Source of the DNA: Synechococcales cyanobacterium bin31.maxbin.ball.101
Lineage (GTDB): Bacteria > Cyanobacteriota > Cyanobacteriia > Leptolyngbyales > Leptolyngbyaceae
DNA length: 64,000 nt
Direction of reading: 5' to 3'
NCBI GenBank assembly: GCA_013298165.1
Contig: JAAFJU010000008.1
Location: 1 to 64,000, forward strand
Each line of letters starts with the position of its first letter. Within the stretch, counting starts at the first letter, position 1. Of the stretch, positions 54,084-62,862 are shown one piece after another. The notes under the pieces are model-generated. The model did no database searches, was not told the origin of the DNA, and was given only the letters and a program-made list of their open reading frames with translations. A program made the position numbers and the translations under genes.

Positions 54084-54431
54084 ATGAGATTCAGCAGTTG
54101 GATGCGGCAACTGCTGGTCTGGATGCGCCGTATTCGTCAACCTGATTTTGTGGTGAAGCGAGTAGCGGTGCATCCGGCACCAGAAGCGGTTAAGCCTGGA
54201 GTGATGGTCGTGGTGGGCGATCGGCAACGGCAAAAGTGGGCTTGTTTTCAGTGTCCTGGAGGCTGTGGTGAGGTGATTAAGCTATCGCTGAATGCGAAGC
54301 AGAGTCCTTGCTGGTCGGTAGAAGTTGATGAATTAGATTGCCCTACGATCTCACCTTCGATCAGGCAACTGAATTGCTGCGGCTGTCATTTTTGGATTCG
54401 GCGGGGTCAGGTCACATGGTGTGACGATTAA
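54084..54431 (+). CDS. DUF6527-like zinc-binding protein of the ubiquitin-like operon
   Basis: The 115-residue protein has a basic N-terminal helix (FSSWMRQLLVWMRRIRQ). It then has paired cysteine motifs: CFQCPGGCGE (three cysteines) and LNCCGCHFWIRRGQVTWCDD (four cysteines). This suggests one or two structural zinc sites. Proteins of this type (DUF6527) accompany multiubiquitin/E1/E2 genes in other bacteria, as far as I recall, and their role is not established. It follows the JAB-E1 gene by three bases and is the last gene of the operon. Confidence 0.75.
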   Translation: MRFSSWMRQLLVWMRRIRQPDFVVKRVAVHPAPEAVKPGVMVVVGDRQRQKWACFQCPGGCGEVIKLSLNAKQSPCWSVEVDELDCPTISPSIRQLNCCGCHFWIRRGQVTWCDD

Positions 54432-54801
54432 AGAATGAGATAGGGTTTACCATTTTACGCATGTTTAAGGCTTGTTTGGTGGGGGTTATTCGATCGGCGC
54501 TTTCGTGTGATGCCGTGATATGCAAACGGTTGCATGGAGAGACGTTGTAACTATCAAGGATCTGTACTTCGCCCCATAGTCCCTTCCTTTGCTCATTGTT
54601 GAATCAACCAATGCGTCTATGTAACGTAATGTGTCTAGTGAGATTCAAATGGCTCAGAAAAGGGCACTCCATACTATATAAAGACTTAGTAGACTTTTTT
54701 CATTCTTGACCATAGACTAAATCCCTACTCAAAATGACTTTCGAACCTACAAACATAATCAGTACAATTTTTGGCTTTAATATTGCCCCCTGAGACAGAA
54801 T
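54432..54801. other. Intergenic region, no supported gene
   Basis: This 370-base gap lies between the ubiquitin-like operon and the SEFIR-STAND gene. I see no coding remnant, no strong terminator hairpin and no confident promoter. Some A/T-rich sequence shortly before 54802 presumably drives the next gene. Confidence 0.4.
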
Positions 54802-57375
54802 ATGTCAATATCACCTTCCCCGCCTAGAGTCTTCATTAGCTATAGTCATGATTCAGAAGAGCAGATGGATCAAGTCCTTAGTCTAGCTAATCGATTACGA
54901 GCAGAGGGTATCGACTGTAGTATTGATCAATACGAGCAATCGCCAGCAAAAGGTTGGCACCGCTGGATGATGGATGAGATAGAAGTCGCAGATTTTGTAT
55001 TAATGATCTTTACTGCGAAATACACCCGACATTTTTGGTCAAAAGAAGAAGATGTTATGGCTATGGGTGTAGCTTGGCAAGGTGCCATTATAACTCAAGA
55101 TCTTTATGCTCAGCATGGAAAGAACTCAAAATATATTCCAATTCTTTTTTCATTAGAGAATACGGATGCAATTCCCAAAATTCTTCGCAGTACATCTAGA
55201 TATGACTTGAGAAATTCAAATGGATATGAACAACTTTATCGACGCTTAACAAATCAGCCTAAAAATATTAAACCAGAATTGGGTAAACTTCAAAAGCTAC
55301 CTGCTAATGAACGTCAACATTTTTTCAATCTTACTTTGGAAAAAATTGACATAAAGGAAAAAGAGAAATGTAATTTACCACGAGGAAGATACAATAATTT
55401 TATTGGAAGAAAGAAGGAAATACGGGAACTTCTGGATCGCATATCACCTAATTATCGGCAACATATAAATGTTGTGAGAGGTATTGGTGGAGTTGGTAAA
55501 ACTTCTCTGGTTATAGAAGTAGCCAGTCAGTGCTGGCAGGCTAAAAAAGATGGGCGTATAGATGATTGTATTCCTGTCTTTGATGCAATTATTTTTACTT
55601 CTTCTAAAGCAGCCGATTTAGTCAATACTCAAATCGTTAATCGTCCTGAAAAGGAACCTATGTTAACTGATATATTTCGTATAATTTCTGATGTTCTTAA
55701 TGAGCCTACTATTACTCAAGTTGAAGCAGAAGAGCAGCCAAAAAAAGTAAATGAAATACTTTCAAAGCAATCGACATTATTGATAGTTGATAATATGGAA
55801 ACTCTTTTGGAAGAAGAAAAGAATATAATACTTGCTTTCTTGAATAATGTTCCAGTACCAACTCAAGTTATTATCACAACAAGGAACTTCTTGGGGTTTG
55901 ATGGAGTTGTTATTGAAAGCTTAAATAAATCAGAAAGTTTTGATCTGATGGATAGTCAAGCGAAAATAAAAAATATTGGTTCTGTCAGTAATGCATGGAA
56001 AAAAGATGTTTATAAACGTTTTGGAGGTATTCCAATTGCCTTAATTTATGCGATTGGAAAAAGAGCGGCAGGATACCAATTCGCAGATATCATAGATTCT
56101 AAAAGAGTTCTTACTAAGGATTTAGGAGAGTTTTGTTTTGAAAGTTCAGTCGCACTTATTAGAGAGACTGATGCATATAAATTGTTCATGGCAACACCAT
56201 TTTTCACAGGAACATTTTGTTGTGACGCCTTAATTAAGGTTGCGGGTTTGATTGATGGAAAAAATCTAACAGATGCATTTGCAAAACTTCAACAACTTTC
56301 TCTTATTACAGAAGAAAGGAAAGGACGATATAGTATTTTGTCGATTACTCGTGAATATGCAATGTTAGAACTAGAAACAGATTTAAATATAGAATTCAAG
56401 CGTGAGGCACGAGAACGCTGGTTTAATTGGTATTTAGAGTTTACTCAATTGTATGGTGGTCAAGATTGGGAAGGTTGGAGAGCTAAGTATGATCGCTTAG
56501 AAGAAGAATGGGAAAATATTCAATCTGTTTTATATTGGTATGCAGAAAAATCGAAGTGGAATAAAGTTCTTCAACTTTGGGAGAAGATTGATAATTATGC
56601 AGACCTCAGTGGATATTGGCAAGATCGCCGTTACTGGTGGGCACTTTTAGGAAAAAATCATGGTAGTGCAATAACGAGAGTCAAGGCATTTTCTGAGAAA
56701 GGATTTATATTAACCTTAATGGGTAACTATGAAGAGGCAGAAGAATACTTGAATAAAGCCTGGGACATCCATGAGGAAGTTGATGCGGTCGTTCAATCTA
56801 CTGTAGCGAATCATTTATCAATACTATCAAAATGCAAAAAAGACTATCCTCAAGCACACAAATGGCTTGATAGCGAAGCAGAATTACTGGCAGAATGCCC
56901 CTCTGAAACCAAGAAAAAACCTCGATATCAAGTTAGAAATTTGTACTATCGTGCTGAAATACATTATTTAGAAGGTGAGAAAAGCATAGCAAAACTTGAG
57001 TTTGAGCAAGTTATTGAATTGAGTAGAAAAATAGGCTGGCAAAGATTTAAAAATTATGCAAAAAATAATTTAGCAGAAATATACATTGAACAGGGTGATT
57101 TGGGCGCAGCGGAAACAATGATTAAAGCAGGATTGTCATCTGCAATCCAAGCAAGAGAAAAACGCAGAGTGGCACTCTATTATGCAAGTTATGCTCAATT
57201 ATGTTATCAGCAGGCTCAAAAAGTTAAAAAAGGTGAATTGCAGGAAAAATCTAAGCCATGCATTGAGATGGCGCGTGAGTTTTCAATTAAAGCAATAGAA
57301 GTTTTTTCCAAAGAATTTATGGCAGATGAAATTAATTTAATTAATACATTAATTGAACGGATAAATGAATATTAA
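54802..57375 (+). CDS. SEFIR-NB-ARC STAND protein with helical C-terminal repeats
   Basis: The 857-residue protein begins with a SEFIR domain (TIR relative; about 8-150: RVFISYSHDSEEQMDQVLSLANRLRAEGIDCSIDQYE ... PILFSL). An NB-ARC-type STAND ATPase follows, with Walker A GIGGVGKTS (227-235), Walker B STLLIVDNMET (about 325-335), the sensor TQVIITTRN and the GGIPIALIYAIG motif. The C-terminal third (about 540-850) consists of TPR-like helix pairs such as GFILTLMGNYEEAEEYLNKAW and NNLAEIYIEQGDLGAAETMI, which would sense a trigger. This is the layout of STAND immune receptors. SEFIR would be the signalling or effector end. The gene is monocistronic and AT-richer than the preceding operon. Confidence 0.88.
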   Translation: MSISPSPPRVFISYSHDSEEQMDQVLSLANRLRAEGIDCSIDQYEQSPAKGWHRWMMDEIEVADFVLMIFTAKYTRHFWSKEEDVMAMGVAWQGAIITQDLYAQHGKNSKYIPILFSLENTDAIPKILRSTSRYDLRNSNGYEQLYRRLTNQPKNIKPELGKLQKLPANERQHFFNLTLEKIDIKEKEKCNLPRGRYNNFIGRKKEIRELLDRISPNYRQHINVVRGIGGVGKTSLVIEVASQCWQAKKDGRIDDCIPVFDAIIFTSSKAADLVNTQIVNRPEKEPMLTDIFRIISDVLNEPTITQVEAEEQPKKVNEILSKQSTLLIVDNMETLLEEEKNIILAFLNNVPVPTQVIITTRNFLGFDGVVIESLNKSESFDLMDSQAKIKNIGSVSNAWKKDVYKRFGGIPIALIYAIGKRAAGYQFADIIDSKRVLTKDLGEFCFESSVALIRETDAYKLFMATPFFTGTFCCDALIKVAGLIDGKNLTDAFAKLQQLSLITEERKGRYSILSITREYAMLELETDLNIEFKREARERWFNWYLEFTQLYGGQDWEGWRAKYDRLEEEWENIQSVLYWYAEKSKWNKVLQLWEKIDNYADLSGYWQDRRYWWALLGKNHGSAITRVKAFSEKGFILTLMGNYEEAEEYLNKAWDIHEEVDAVVQSTVANHLSILSKCKKDYPQAHKWLDSEAELLAECPSETKKKPRYQVRNLYYRAEIHYLEGEKSIAKLEFEQVIELSRKIGWQRFKNYAKNNLAEIYIEQGDLGAAETMIKAGLSSAIQAREKRRVALYYASYAQLCYQQAQKVKKGELQEKSKPCIEMAREFSIKAIEVFSKEFMADEINLINTLIERINEY

Positions 57376-57976
57376 GTATGTTTAATGTTAATGACAGACG
57401 CTAGATATGACGCCGATTCTTTGTCTGGTTGGGGTGCTTGGATATAGACAAACGGAGGTTGCAAGTGGGGTCGCTCAGGTGGCGATCGACCAATCAATTT
57501 TTGATGATGTAGCTTGGGTAGCAATTTGGGAGAGTGAGTTGTCACAGACGTCTTGACCGGATGAGCTTGACCGGATTGCTGAATGGAAATATAGAGTTTG
57601 ATGATGTCACAGTTTGCCAAGATGAATTCTGACCTGAAGATTCCCAGAAGAGCGGGCGAGTCTATTTGTAGATTTAGGACAGTTTCAAGCGCGATGTCTC
57701 TCTGAGTCTGTCGATCGCCATCCATTCTTCGGTCGGTTGCTGAAAATCTGGGATGATGCAAGGGAGGAGCTTTGGGCGTGGGTCTGGTACAGGCGATCGG
57801 TTGCTATGGGTTATTCCTGGGGGGAGAATTCATGACTAAAATGGCAGGACGGTACGTTTCAAAACGGGTAAGTTGATCGCTAGCAGAGAATTTTAACAAG
57901 GTTTATAGATTTAAGCCGCCCCAATCATTTGTAAAAAAAGCTATAACAGATAAGAAATTTCACCGAGAAATTATGT
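57376..57976. other. Intergenic region, no supported gene
   Basis: This 601-base stretch contains an open minus-strand frame (57372-57761), low-complexity in character, with no recognisable motif and overlapping the end of the SEFIR gene; I do not call it. No clear remnant of a known family, terminator or operator was found. The promoter of the effector gene at 57977 should lie just upstream of it. Confidence 0.4.
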
Positions 57977-58429
57977 ATGACGGATCCTGTAGCCATTACG
58001 TTGACTGCCAGTGCGATCGCCACCCTTGCTTTTCAAGAAGTCATCAAGTCCAGTGTCGCTGATCTAACTAAGAGATTTACGGGTGTAGCGATCGCCAAAA
58101 TGAAAGACTTACGGGATTTGATTTGGTCTAAACTTCGCGGTAATGCCGACGCTGAGAATGCTTTAGAAAGTGCTCAAAACGGTTCTGAGGAAGATATTGC
58201 AGATGTGGCGACTTATCTCAAAGCTGCGATGAAAAATGATCTGCAATTTGCATCTCAGGTGCAGACAATGGCTCAAGAAATCAATGCTGGCAAACTCATC
58301 GACCAAAGCAACATGACGATGAATGTCTACGATCAGGCAAAAGGCTGGCAGACGAAAGTTGAAGGGGGCACTGCCTATATCGGCGAAATTCATCAGCACG
58401 GTACTGTTCCCACTCCCGATCAAAAGTAA
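57977..58429 (+). CDS. Small putative effector with C-terminal motif shared with the adjacent NLR
   Basis: The 150-residue protein starts with a hydrophobic helix (AITLTASAIATLAFQEVIKSS, about 6-26). A helical domain (about 30-110) ends in AAMKNDLQFASQVQTMAQEINAGK. Residues 112-141 (MTMNVYDQAKGWQTKVEGGTAYIG, then a short polar tail) resemble residues 37-66 of the NB-ARC protein that starts six bases after its stop. A membrane-active N-terminal domain followed by a short motif matching a neighbouring NLR is the arrangement described for bacterial amyloid-signalling (BASS/Bell) effectors, where an activated NLR templates effector assembly. The motif sharing is visible; amyloid formation and cell killing are inference. 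Confidence 0.7.
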   Translation: MTDPVAITLTASAIATLAFQEVIKSSVADLTKRFTGVAIAKMKDLRDLIWSKLRGNADAENALESAQNGSEEDIADVATYLKAAMKNDLQFASQVQTMAQEINAGKLIDQSNMTMNVYDQAKGWQTKVEGGTAYIGEIHQHGTVPTPDQK

Positions 58430-58435
58430 AAGCCC

Positions 58436-59773
58436 ATGACAGATTTAGTTCAACAACTTAGCCAATTGATTGCGGAAAACCTACAAGCTGCTCCCACTGC
58501 CACCGTTGACCAACTGGTTGAGCGCCTGAAAACAGACGATCGTATCATCCAAATCAACACTGGAAATGCCATGGCGTTTCAGACTGTCGTTGAAGGCGGC
58601 ACTGCGAATGTCGGCATTCATCTGCATGATTTTGATGATGAGAAGCTAAATAGGGTTCTGAAAGCCTTCTGGCAGTCGCTCCAGCCTTCTGGGGTGCCAA
58701 ATAATGTTCCCCACAGTGGCGTTGCGAAGTTCATTGGGCGCGAGCCAGAGCTAGAAAGGCTCCATACCCAGTTGCAACAGGATAGCCTGGTTGCGATCTC
58801 GGCGGTTGAGGGCATGGGCGGTGTGGGCAAGACCGAACTGGCGATTCAGTACACCCAGCGATACGCCGATGTTTACCCAGGCGGGATTGCTTGGTTGTTT
58901 GCCAGGGAATTCAACATGAGTGCCCAGGTGGTGGGGTTTGCCCAGTCCCAACTGAACTTGAAGATTCCCGAAGGATTGGAACTTCCCGACCAGGTTGCCT
59001 TTTGCTGGCGCAATTGGCGAGAAGGGGAAGTGCTGCTGGTCTTGGATGATGTGGTCAACTATAGCCGGGATGTAGAACCCTACCTACCACCGCCTGCATC
59101 CAATCGTTTCAAGGTAGTGATGACCACCCGGCTCACCTTTGGCCCCCCAATCCAATCCCTGTCTCTGGATGTGTTGTCTCCAGAACAGTCCCTTGAACTG
59201 TTGACTGTGCTGATTGGGGAAGCGCGGGTGCAACCGGAACTGGAGATTGCCCAATCCCTCTGTGCCTGGTTGGAGCATTTGCCTTTGGGGATTGAGTTGG
59301 TCGGTCGCTATTTGCTCAAACGCACGGATCTATCCCTGGCGACGCTTCTGTTTCGGTTGCAAGAGAAAGCCAAGAAACGGCAGGCGATTAGGCATGATGC
59401 CTTGCAACGGGATGAGGCAACGGCAACATCGACGGCAAGGCGGGGAGCAGAGGCAGCGTTTGAGTTGAGTTGGGAGGAGTTGAATACACCTGGTCAGCAT
59501 TTGGGTAAGTTGTTGAGCCTGTTTGCCCCAGCTCCAATTCCCTGGTATTTGGCAGAATCGGTGGAGCAAAAGTATTGTGAGAATTCAGAGGGGAGTCAAG
59601 AGTTTGATGTGGAGGTGTTTGAAAATGCCAGAGCTAGACTGCTGGATCTGCATTTGCTGCAACTATCCCAACAACAGGAGAAAATCTATCGTCTACACTC
59701 GCTAATCCGAGAGTTTTTTAGAAGTAAGCTGGAGGGTGAAGCTGATGAAACTTCAAATGTAACAGTCAGTTGA
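58436..59773 (+). CDS. NB-ARC (NLR-like) ATPase lacking its own sensor domain
   Basis: The 445-residue protein has a short N-terminal helical region, then the shared motif (37-66: IIQINTGNAMAFQTVVEGGTANVG), then an NB-ARC domain. Walker A is GMGGVGKTE (126-134), Walker B is VLLVLDDV (about 195-202), RFKVVMTTR carries the sensor, and LCAWLEHLPLGIELVGRYL is the GxP-type motif. The winged-helix part ends with YRLHSLIREFFRSKLEGEADE. Related proteins continue here into a TPR sensor (EADELK-AF ...), but this one stops after a few residues and a terminator follows at 59811. The TPR part appears in separate genes downstream. It forms an operon with the small effector. Confidence 0.85.
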   Translation: MTDLVQQLSQLIAENLQAAPTATVDQLVERLKTDDRIIQINTGNAMAFQTVVEGGTANVGIHLHDFDDEKLNRVLKAFWQSLQPSGVPNNVPHSGVAKFIGREPELERLHTQLQQDSLVAISAVEGMGGVGKTELAIQYTQRYADVYPGGIAWLFAREFNMSAQVVGFAQSQLNLKIPEGLELPDQVAFCWRNWREGEVLLVLDDVVNYSRDVEPYLPPPASNRFKVVMTTRLTFGPPIQSLSLDVLSPEQSLELLTVLIGEARVQPELEIAQSLCAWLEHLPLGIELVGRYLLKRTDLSLATLLFRLQEKAKKRQAIRHDALQRDEATATSTARRGAEAAFELSWEELNTPGQHLGKLLSLFAPAPIPWYLAESVEQKYCENSEGSQEFDVEVFENARARLLDLHLLQLSQQQEKIYRLHSLIREFFRSKLEGEADETSNVTVS

Positions 59774-59810
59774 GGTGGAATGACTGAAGCAATCATTGTG
59801 TTAAGTAATG

Positions 59811-59840
59811 GGAAACGGCATAGCTGTTTCCTGTTATTTA
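59811..59840 (+). terminator. Rho-independent-type terminator after the NLR gene
   Basis: GGAAACGGC (59811-59819) pairs with GCTGTTTCC (59823-59831) as a 9-bp stem with a three-base loop, followed by the T-rich TGTTATTTATTT. It separates the effector-NLR operon from the TPR genes. Confidence 0.65.
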
Positions 59841-59935
59841 TTTACCATTTCTTTGTCAGTTCATTGATATTGAAATGAATTAATGTTAAAGGTATCTTGT
59901 ATTCAGCTTAATTGAATTTCACTTTGATCTTAATC

Positions 59936-61108
59936 ATGAAAATAACTCAATCCGTGAAAAAGCAAAATAGAATTAGTCCCAGACAAGAGTTATCTGCACT
60001 GAAAACTGCATTTGCTTTAACGATGCTTGAAGTAATCCAGCAAGTTCCTCAGGCAAAGGCAATAACGCAACAATTAGTTAAAGAATTTGAATCTACTATC
60101 CCGCATGTCATTGAAGTGACTTGCTCTCTTTCTGATTTTATTCCTAGTGACTACTTGAATGACATATATATCGGTTTAAGCAGACTATATTATGGACAAG
60201 GAGCATATCATCTAGTTACATACTGGCGAGAAGAAGGCGTAAAAGCTATTAAGTGTCGCCTCGGTTTAAATAGTCTTCAAACGGCTACTAGCCTTGATTA
60301 CCTTGCATCTGCATACCGTATTGAGGGATTCTATGCAGATGCTGAGCTATTGTTTCTTCAGGCATTAGCAATATCTACAAAATTATTAGGAGAACATGCT
60401 TCTCAAGTTGCAGATCACCAGCATAACTTGGCAGGGCTGTACCGTACCTTAGGGCGTTTCAACGAATCTGAGAGCTATTTCACAAAGGCTTTAGAGACTC
60501 GCAAGAGACTTTTGGGAAATATTCATTCTGATATTGCTGATAGCCTCAATAGTATTGGTTTACTATATGTGGATCAAGAAAATTATGCATTAGCAGAAAA
60601 TTATTTGACGCAAAGCTTAGAGATGTATAAATCTTTATATGGTAAAAAGCATCCGTATATATCAGCCAACCTTAACAACTTGGCAATGCTTTACGATGGA
60701 CAGAAAAAATATGAAAAAGCAGAAGAGTTATATAAGCAAGCTTTAAGTATTGACCAAGAGCTGATGGGCAGCGATCATCCTGATTTGGCAACCACCTTTT
60801 ATAACCTAGCGGATCTTTACCGAACCCAAAAGCGTTTTGATGAAGCAGAATCTTTTTGCCAGAAAGCTCTTGATATTGATGAAAAGTTGGGTAGTGAGCA
60901 TCCATGTGTAGCGGATGATTTATATATACTTGCTCGAATTCACCATGACAGAGGGGCATACTCTCAAGCAAAATCTCTATACGACAGAGTGCTGTCCATT
61001 CGTAAAAATCGTCTTGGCGTAAATCATCCTCGTACAATCAAATGCATTGAAAGCCTTCGAGAACTAGGAGTAGCATGTTCTGAGCGCGCGAAGGATAAGA
61101 ATAGGTGA
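59936..61108 (+). CDS. TPR (kinesin-light-chain-type) protein 1, detached NLR sensor candidate
   Basis: The 390-residue protein starts with a helical cap (ELSALKTAFALTMLEVIQQVP ... TIPHVIEVTCSLSDF) similar to the cap that follows NB-ARC in fused cyanobacterial NLRs. It then has about six 42-residue TPR_12 units of the form A--L--QALEI--KLLG--HP-VA--LNNLA-LY--QGRY-EAE. No catalytic motif is seen, so it should act in binding. I place the start at the ATG at 59936; the frame is open from a TTG at 59912 and neither has a strong ribosome-binding site. It follows the NLR terminator, so expression is probably independent. Two paralogues follow. Confidence 0.8.
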   Translation: MKITQSVKKQNRISPRQELSALKTAFALTMLEVIQQVPQAKAITQQLVKEFESTIPHVIEVTCSLSDFIPSDYLNDIYIGLSRLYYGQGAYHLVTYWREEGVKAIKCRLGLNSLQTATSLDYLASAYRIEGFYADAELLFLQALAISTKLLGEHASQVADHQHNLAGLYRTLGRFNESESYFTKALETRKRLLGNIHSDIADSLNSIGLLYVDQENYALAENYLTQSLEMYKSLYGKKHPYISANLNNLAMLYDGQKKYEKAEELYKQALSIDQELMGSDHPDLATTFYNLADLYRTQKRFDEAESFCQKALDIDEKLGSEHPCVADDLYILARIHHDRGAYSQAKSLYDRVLSIRKNRLGVNHPRTIKCIESLRELGVACSERAKDKNR

Positions 61109-61197
61109 ACTATGCTGCTGATTAGCTATGAGTAATTTAAAATCTTCAGTTAATACAAAATAAAGGTCTAAGGTAGAGCGATTAAAGCGATCATGTA

Positions 61198-61335
61198 GTG
61201 AAGGCACTAGCCATTATCGAGAACCAATTTTGTATCGAGCATCCAAGTATGATAACAATTCAGAAAGATTTGGAGAATGTACGATCGCGCCAGAATTCAG
61301 CAAATTCAAAGGAACAAAGCCATGCAAGTGACTGA
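61198..61335 (+). pseudogene. 3' remnant of another TPR gene
   Basis: This frame reads VKALAIIENQFCIEHPSMITIQ and continues KDLENVRSRQNS to a TGA at 61333. The pattern ALAI-E---G--HP--I-I--NLE--R is the final repeat of TPR proteins of this type. There is no start or preceding repeat, and the end overlaps the first bases of the next TPR gene. It is best explained as the tail of a copy lost by deletion. Confidence 0.55.
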
Positions 61336-62755
61336 AGCAGAACAACTCAAACGGGCTTTTGCTTCATCACTGGCTAAGAAAGCTGAGCAAATTCCTGAAA
61401 TTCTGAGCCTTAAACAAACAAAATCTCTGGCTTTCCTGATTCCCCATCTCGAAGAGGTTGCTAGACATGGAGTAGCATATCTCAGTGATGACGACCTAAT
61501 TTGGCCATTTGTTGGTTTGAGCAGAACTTATGAAGCACAGGGACTATATTCTTTGGCAGAACCCTGGCGGCAGAAATGTTTTGATGTAGCCTCCGATCGC
61601 TTTGGAGAATTGAACATTCATGTGGCAGTTAGCTCAGGTAATCTTGCCAGCCTATATTTTTTGCTAGGAGATTACAGCAAAGCTGAACCTTTAATTTCTC
61701 AGGTCGTCCAATATTGGAAACGTTCAGTTGGTGAGAAACACCCCGTTTTTGCAACTAGCTTGAATAATTTGGCGAGTATTTATGAAAATCAAGGACGTTA
61801 TGACGAAGCTGAAACCCTTTTTTCACAGGCTTTGAAGCTAAGGAAATGCATCCTCAGCGAAAATCACCCTGATATAGCAATCAGCTTAAACAACCTGGCA
61901 AATTTGTATTCATCCCAACAGCGCTACGACAAAGCCGAACCTTTACTTGTGGAAGCTCTAAAACGATTTAGGCTTGTTTTTGAAAATGAACACCCTCATG
62001 TAGCAATGAGTTTGGAGAATCTTGCGATCGTTTATCAAGGGCAAGGACGCTCTAGCAAGGCTGAACCGTTATTTCTTCAAGCTCTTGATCTGAGGGAGTG
62101 GTTACTTGGTACTGAACATCCTGACGTAGCCCTGAGCTTGAGTAATCTGGCAGCACTTTATGAAACCCAAAAGCGTTATGACGAGACTGAACCGCTGCTC
62201 CTGAGATCCCTTGACCTAAACAGAAGTATCCTTGGCAAGAAGCACCCTAATGTGGCAATCAGCCTGAATAACCTTGCAAAATTATACAAAAATCAAGGAT
62301 ACTTTGATAAGGCTGAGTTCTTGTATGCTGAGGCTTTAGAAATCAGGAAATGTTCACTGGGTGACACTCATCCTGATGTTGCCATAAGCCTCAATAATTT
62401 AGCAGGGCTATATGCAGAACAAAAGCGCTATCGTGAAGCAGAGTCATTATATTTGCAGGCTTTGAATATCAAGAAGCAAGTATTTGGTGATCTTCATCCC
62501 GCTGTGGCAAAGAGTCTCAATAACCTAGCTCAACTGTATGCAGATCAGGAATACTACGATAAAGCTGAACCTATTTTTCGACAAGCCTTAAAAATATTTG
62601 AAGCTCATTTTGGTGGTAATCACCCAGACACAGTAATGATTTACCAGAATCTTAAAGGGTTACAATTCAAAATAGTTGAAAAAGTTAATAAGCAAAGGAG
62701 GAGGAAAGTAAAAATGAGGAGCAACGGACGTGGTTTTGGAAATAAGCAAGAGTAA
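61322..62755 (+). CDS. TPR (kinesin-light-chain-type) protein 2
   Basis: The 477-residue protein has the same cap as its neighbours (MQVTEAEQLKRAFASSLAKKAEQIPE ... LAFLIPHLEEVARH ... LSDDDLIWPFVGLSRTYEAQGLY). Eight 42-residue TPR units follow, each with A-SLNNLA-LY--Q-RYDEAEPL and a G--HPDVA turn, and a basic tail (KQRRRKVKMRSNGRG). The frame is open to 61277, but the ATG at 61322 aligns with the start of TPR protein 3 and follows AAAGGA, so I prefer it. The regular repeats suggest intact ligand-binding function. The lysine/arginine tail is unusual and might bind nucleic acid, which is a guess. Confidence 0.82.
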   Translation: MQVTEAEQLKRAFASSLAKKAEQIPEILSLKQTKSLAFLIPHLEEVARHGVAYLSDDDLIWPFVGLSRTYEAQGLYSLAEPWRQKCFDVASDRFGELNIHVAVSSGNLASLYFLLGDYSKAEPLISQVVQYWKRSVGEKHPVFATSLNNLASIYENQGRYDEAETLFSQALKLRKCILSENHPDIAISLNNLANLYSSQQRYDKAEPLLVEALKRFRLVFENEHPHVAMSLENLAIVYQGQGRSSKAEPLFLQALDLREWLLGTEHPDVALSLSNLAALYETQKRYDETEPLLLRSLDLNRSILGKKHPNVAISLNNLAKLYKNQGYFDKAEFLYAEALEIRKCSLGDTHPDVAISLNNLAGLYAEQKRYREAESLYLQALNIKKQVFGDLHPAVAKSLNNLAQLYADQEYYDKAEPIFRQALKIFEAHFGGNHPDTVMIYQNLKGLQFKIVEKVNKQRRRKVKMRSNGRGFGNKQE

Positions 62756-62862
62756 GAATTAAAGAATTAAATTTTGTCTGGCTTGTAGTTGGACTGTTTC
62801 GTAGCATTATCCAAAATATTTAAGGTGAGATCGCACCAGAATCAACTATATTCAGAGAAATT

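Noticed and set aside
57372-57761. Minus-strand 129-codon frame downstream of the SEFIR gene
   Set aside because: It overlaps the SEFIR gene end, is Pro/His/Gln-rich without motifs and has no convincing ribosome-binding site; it could be a relic but I cannot support one.
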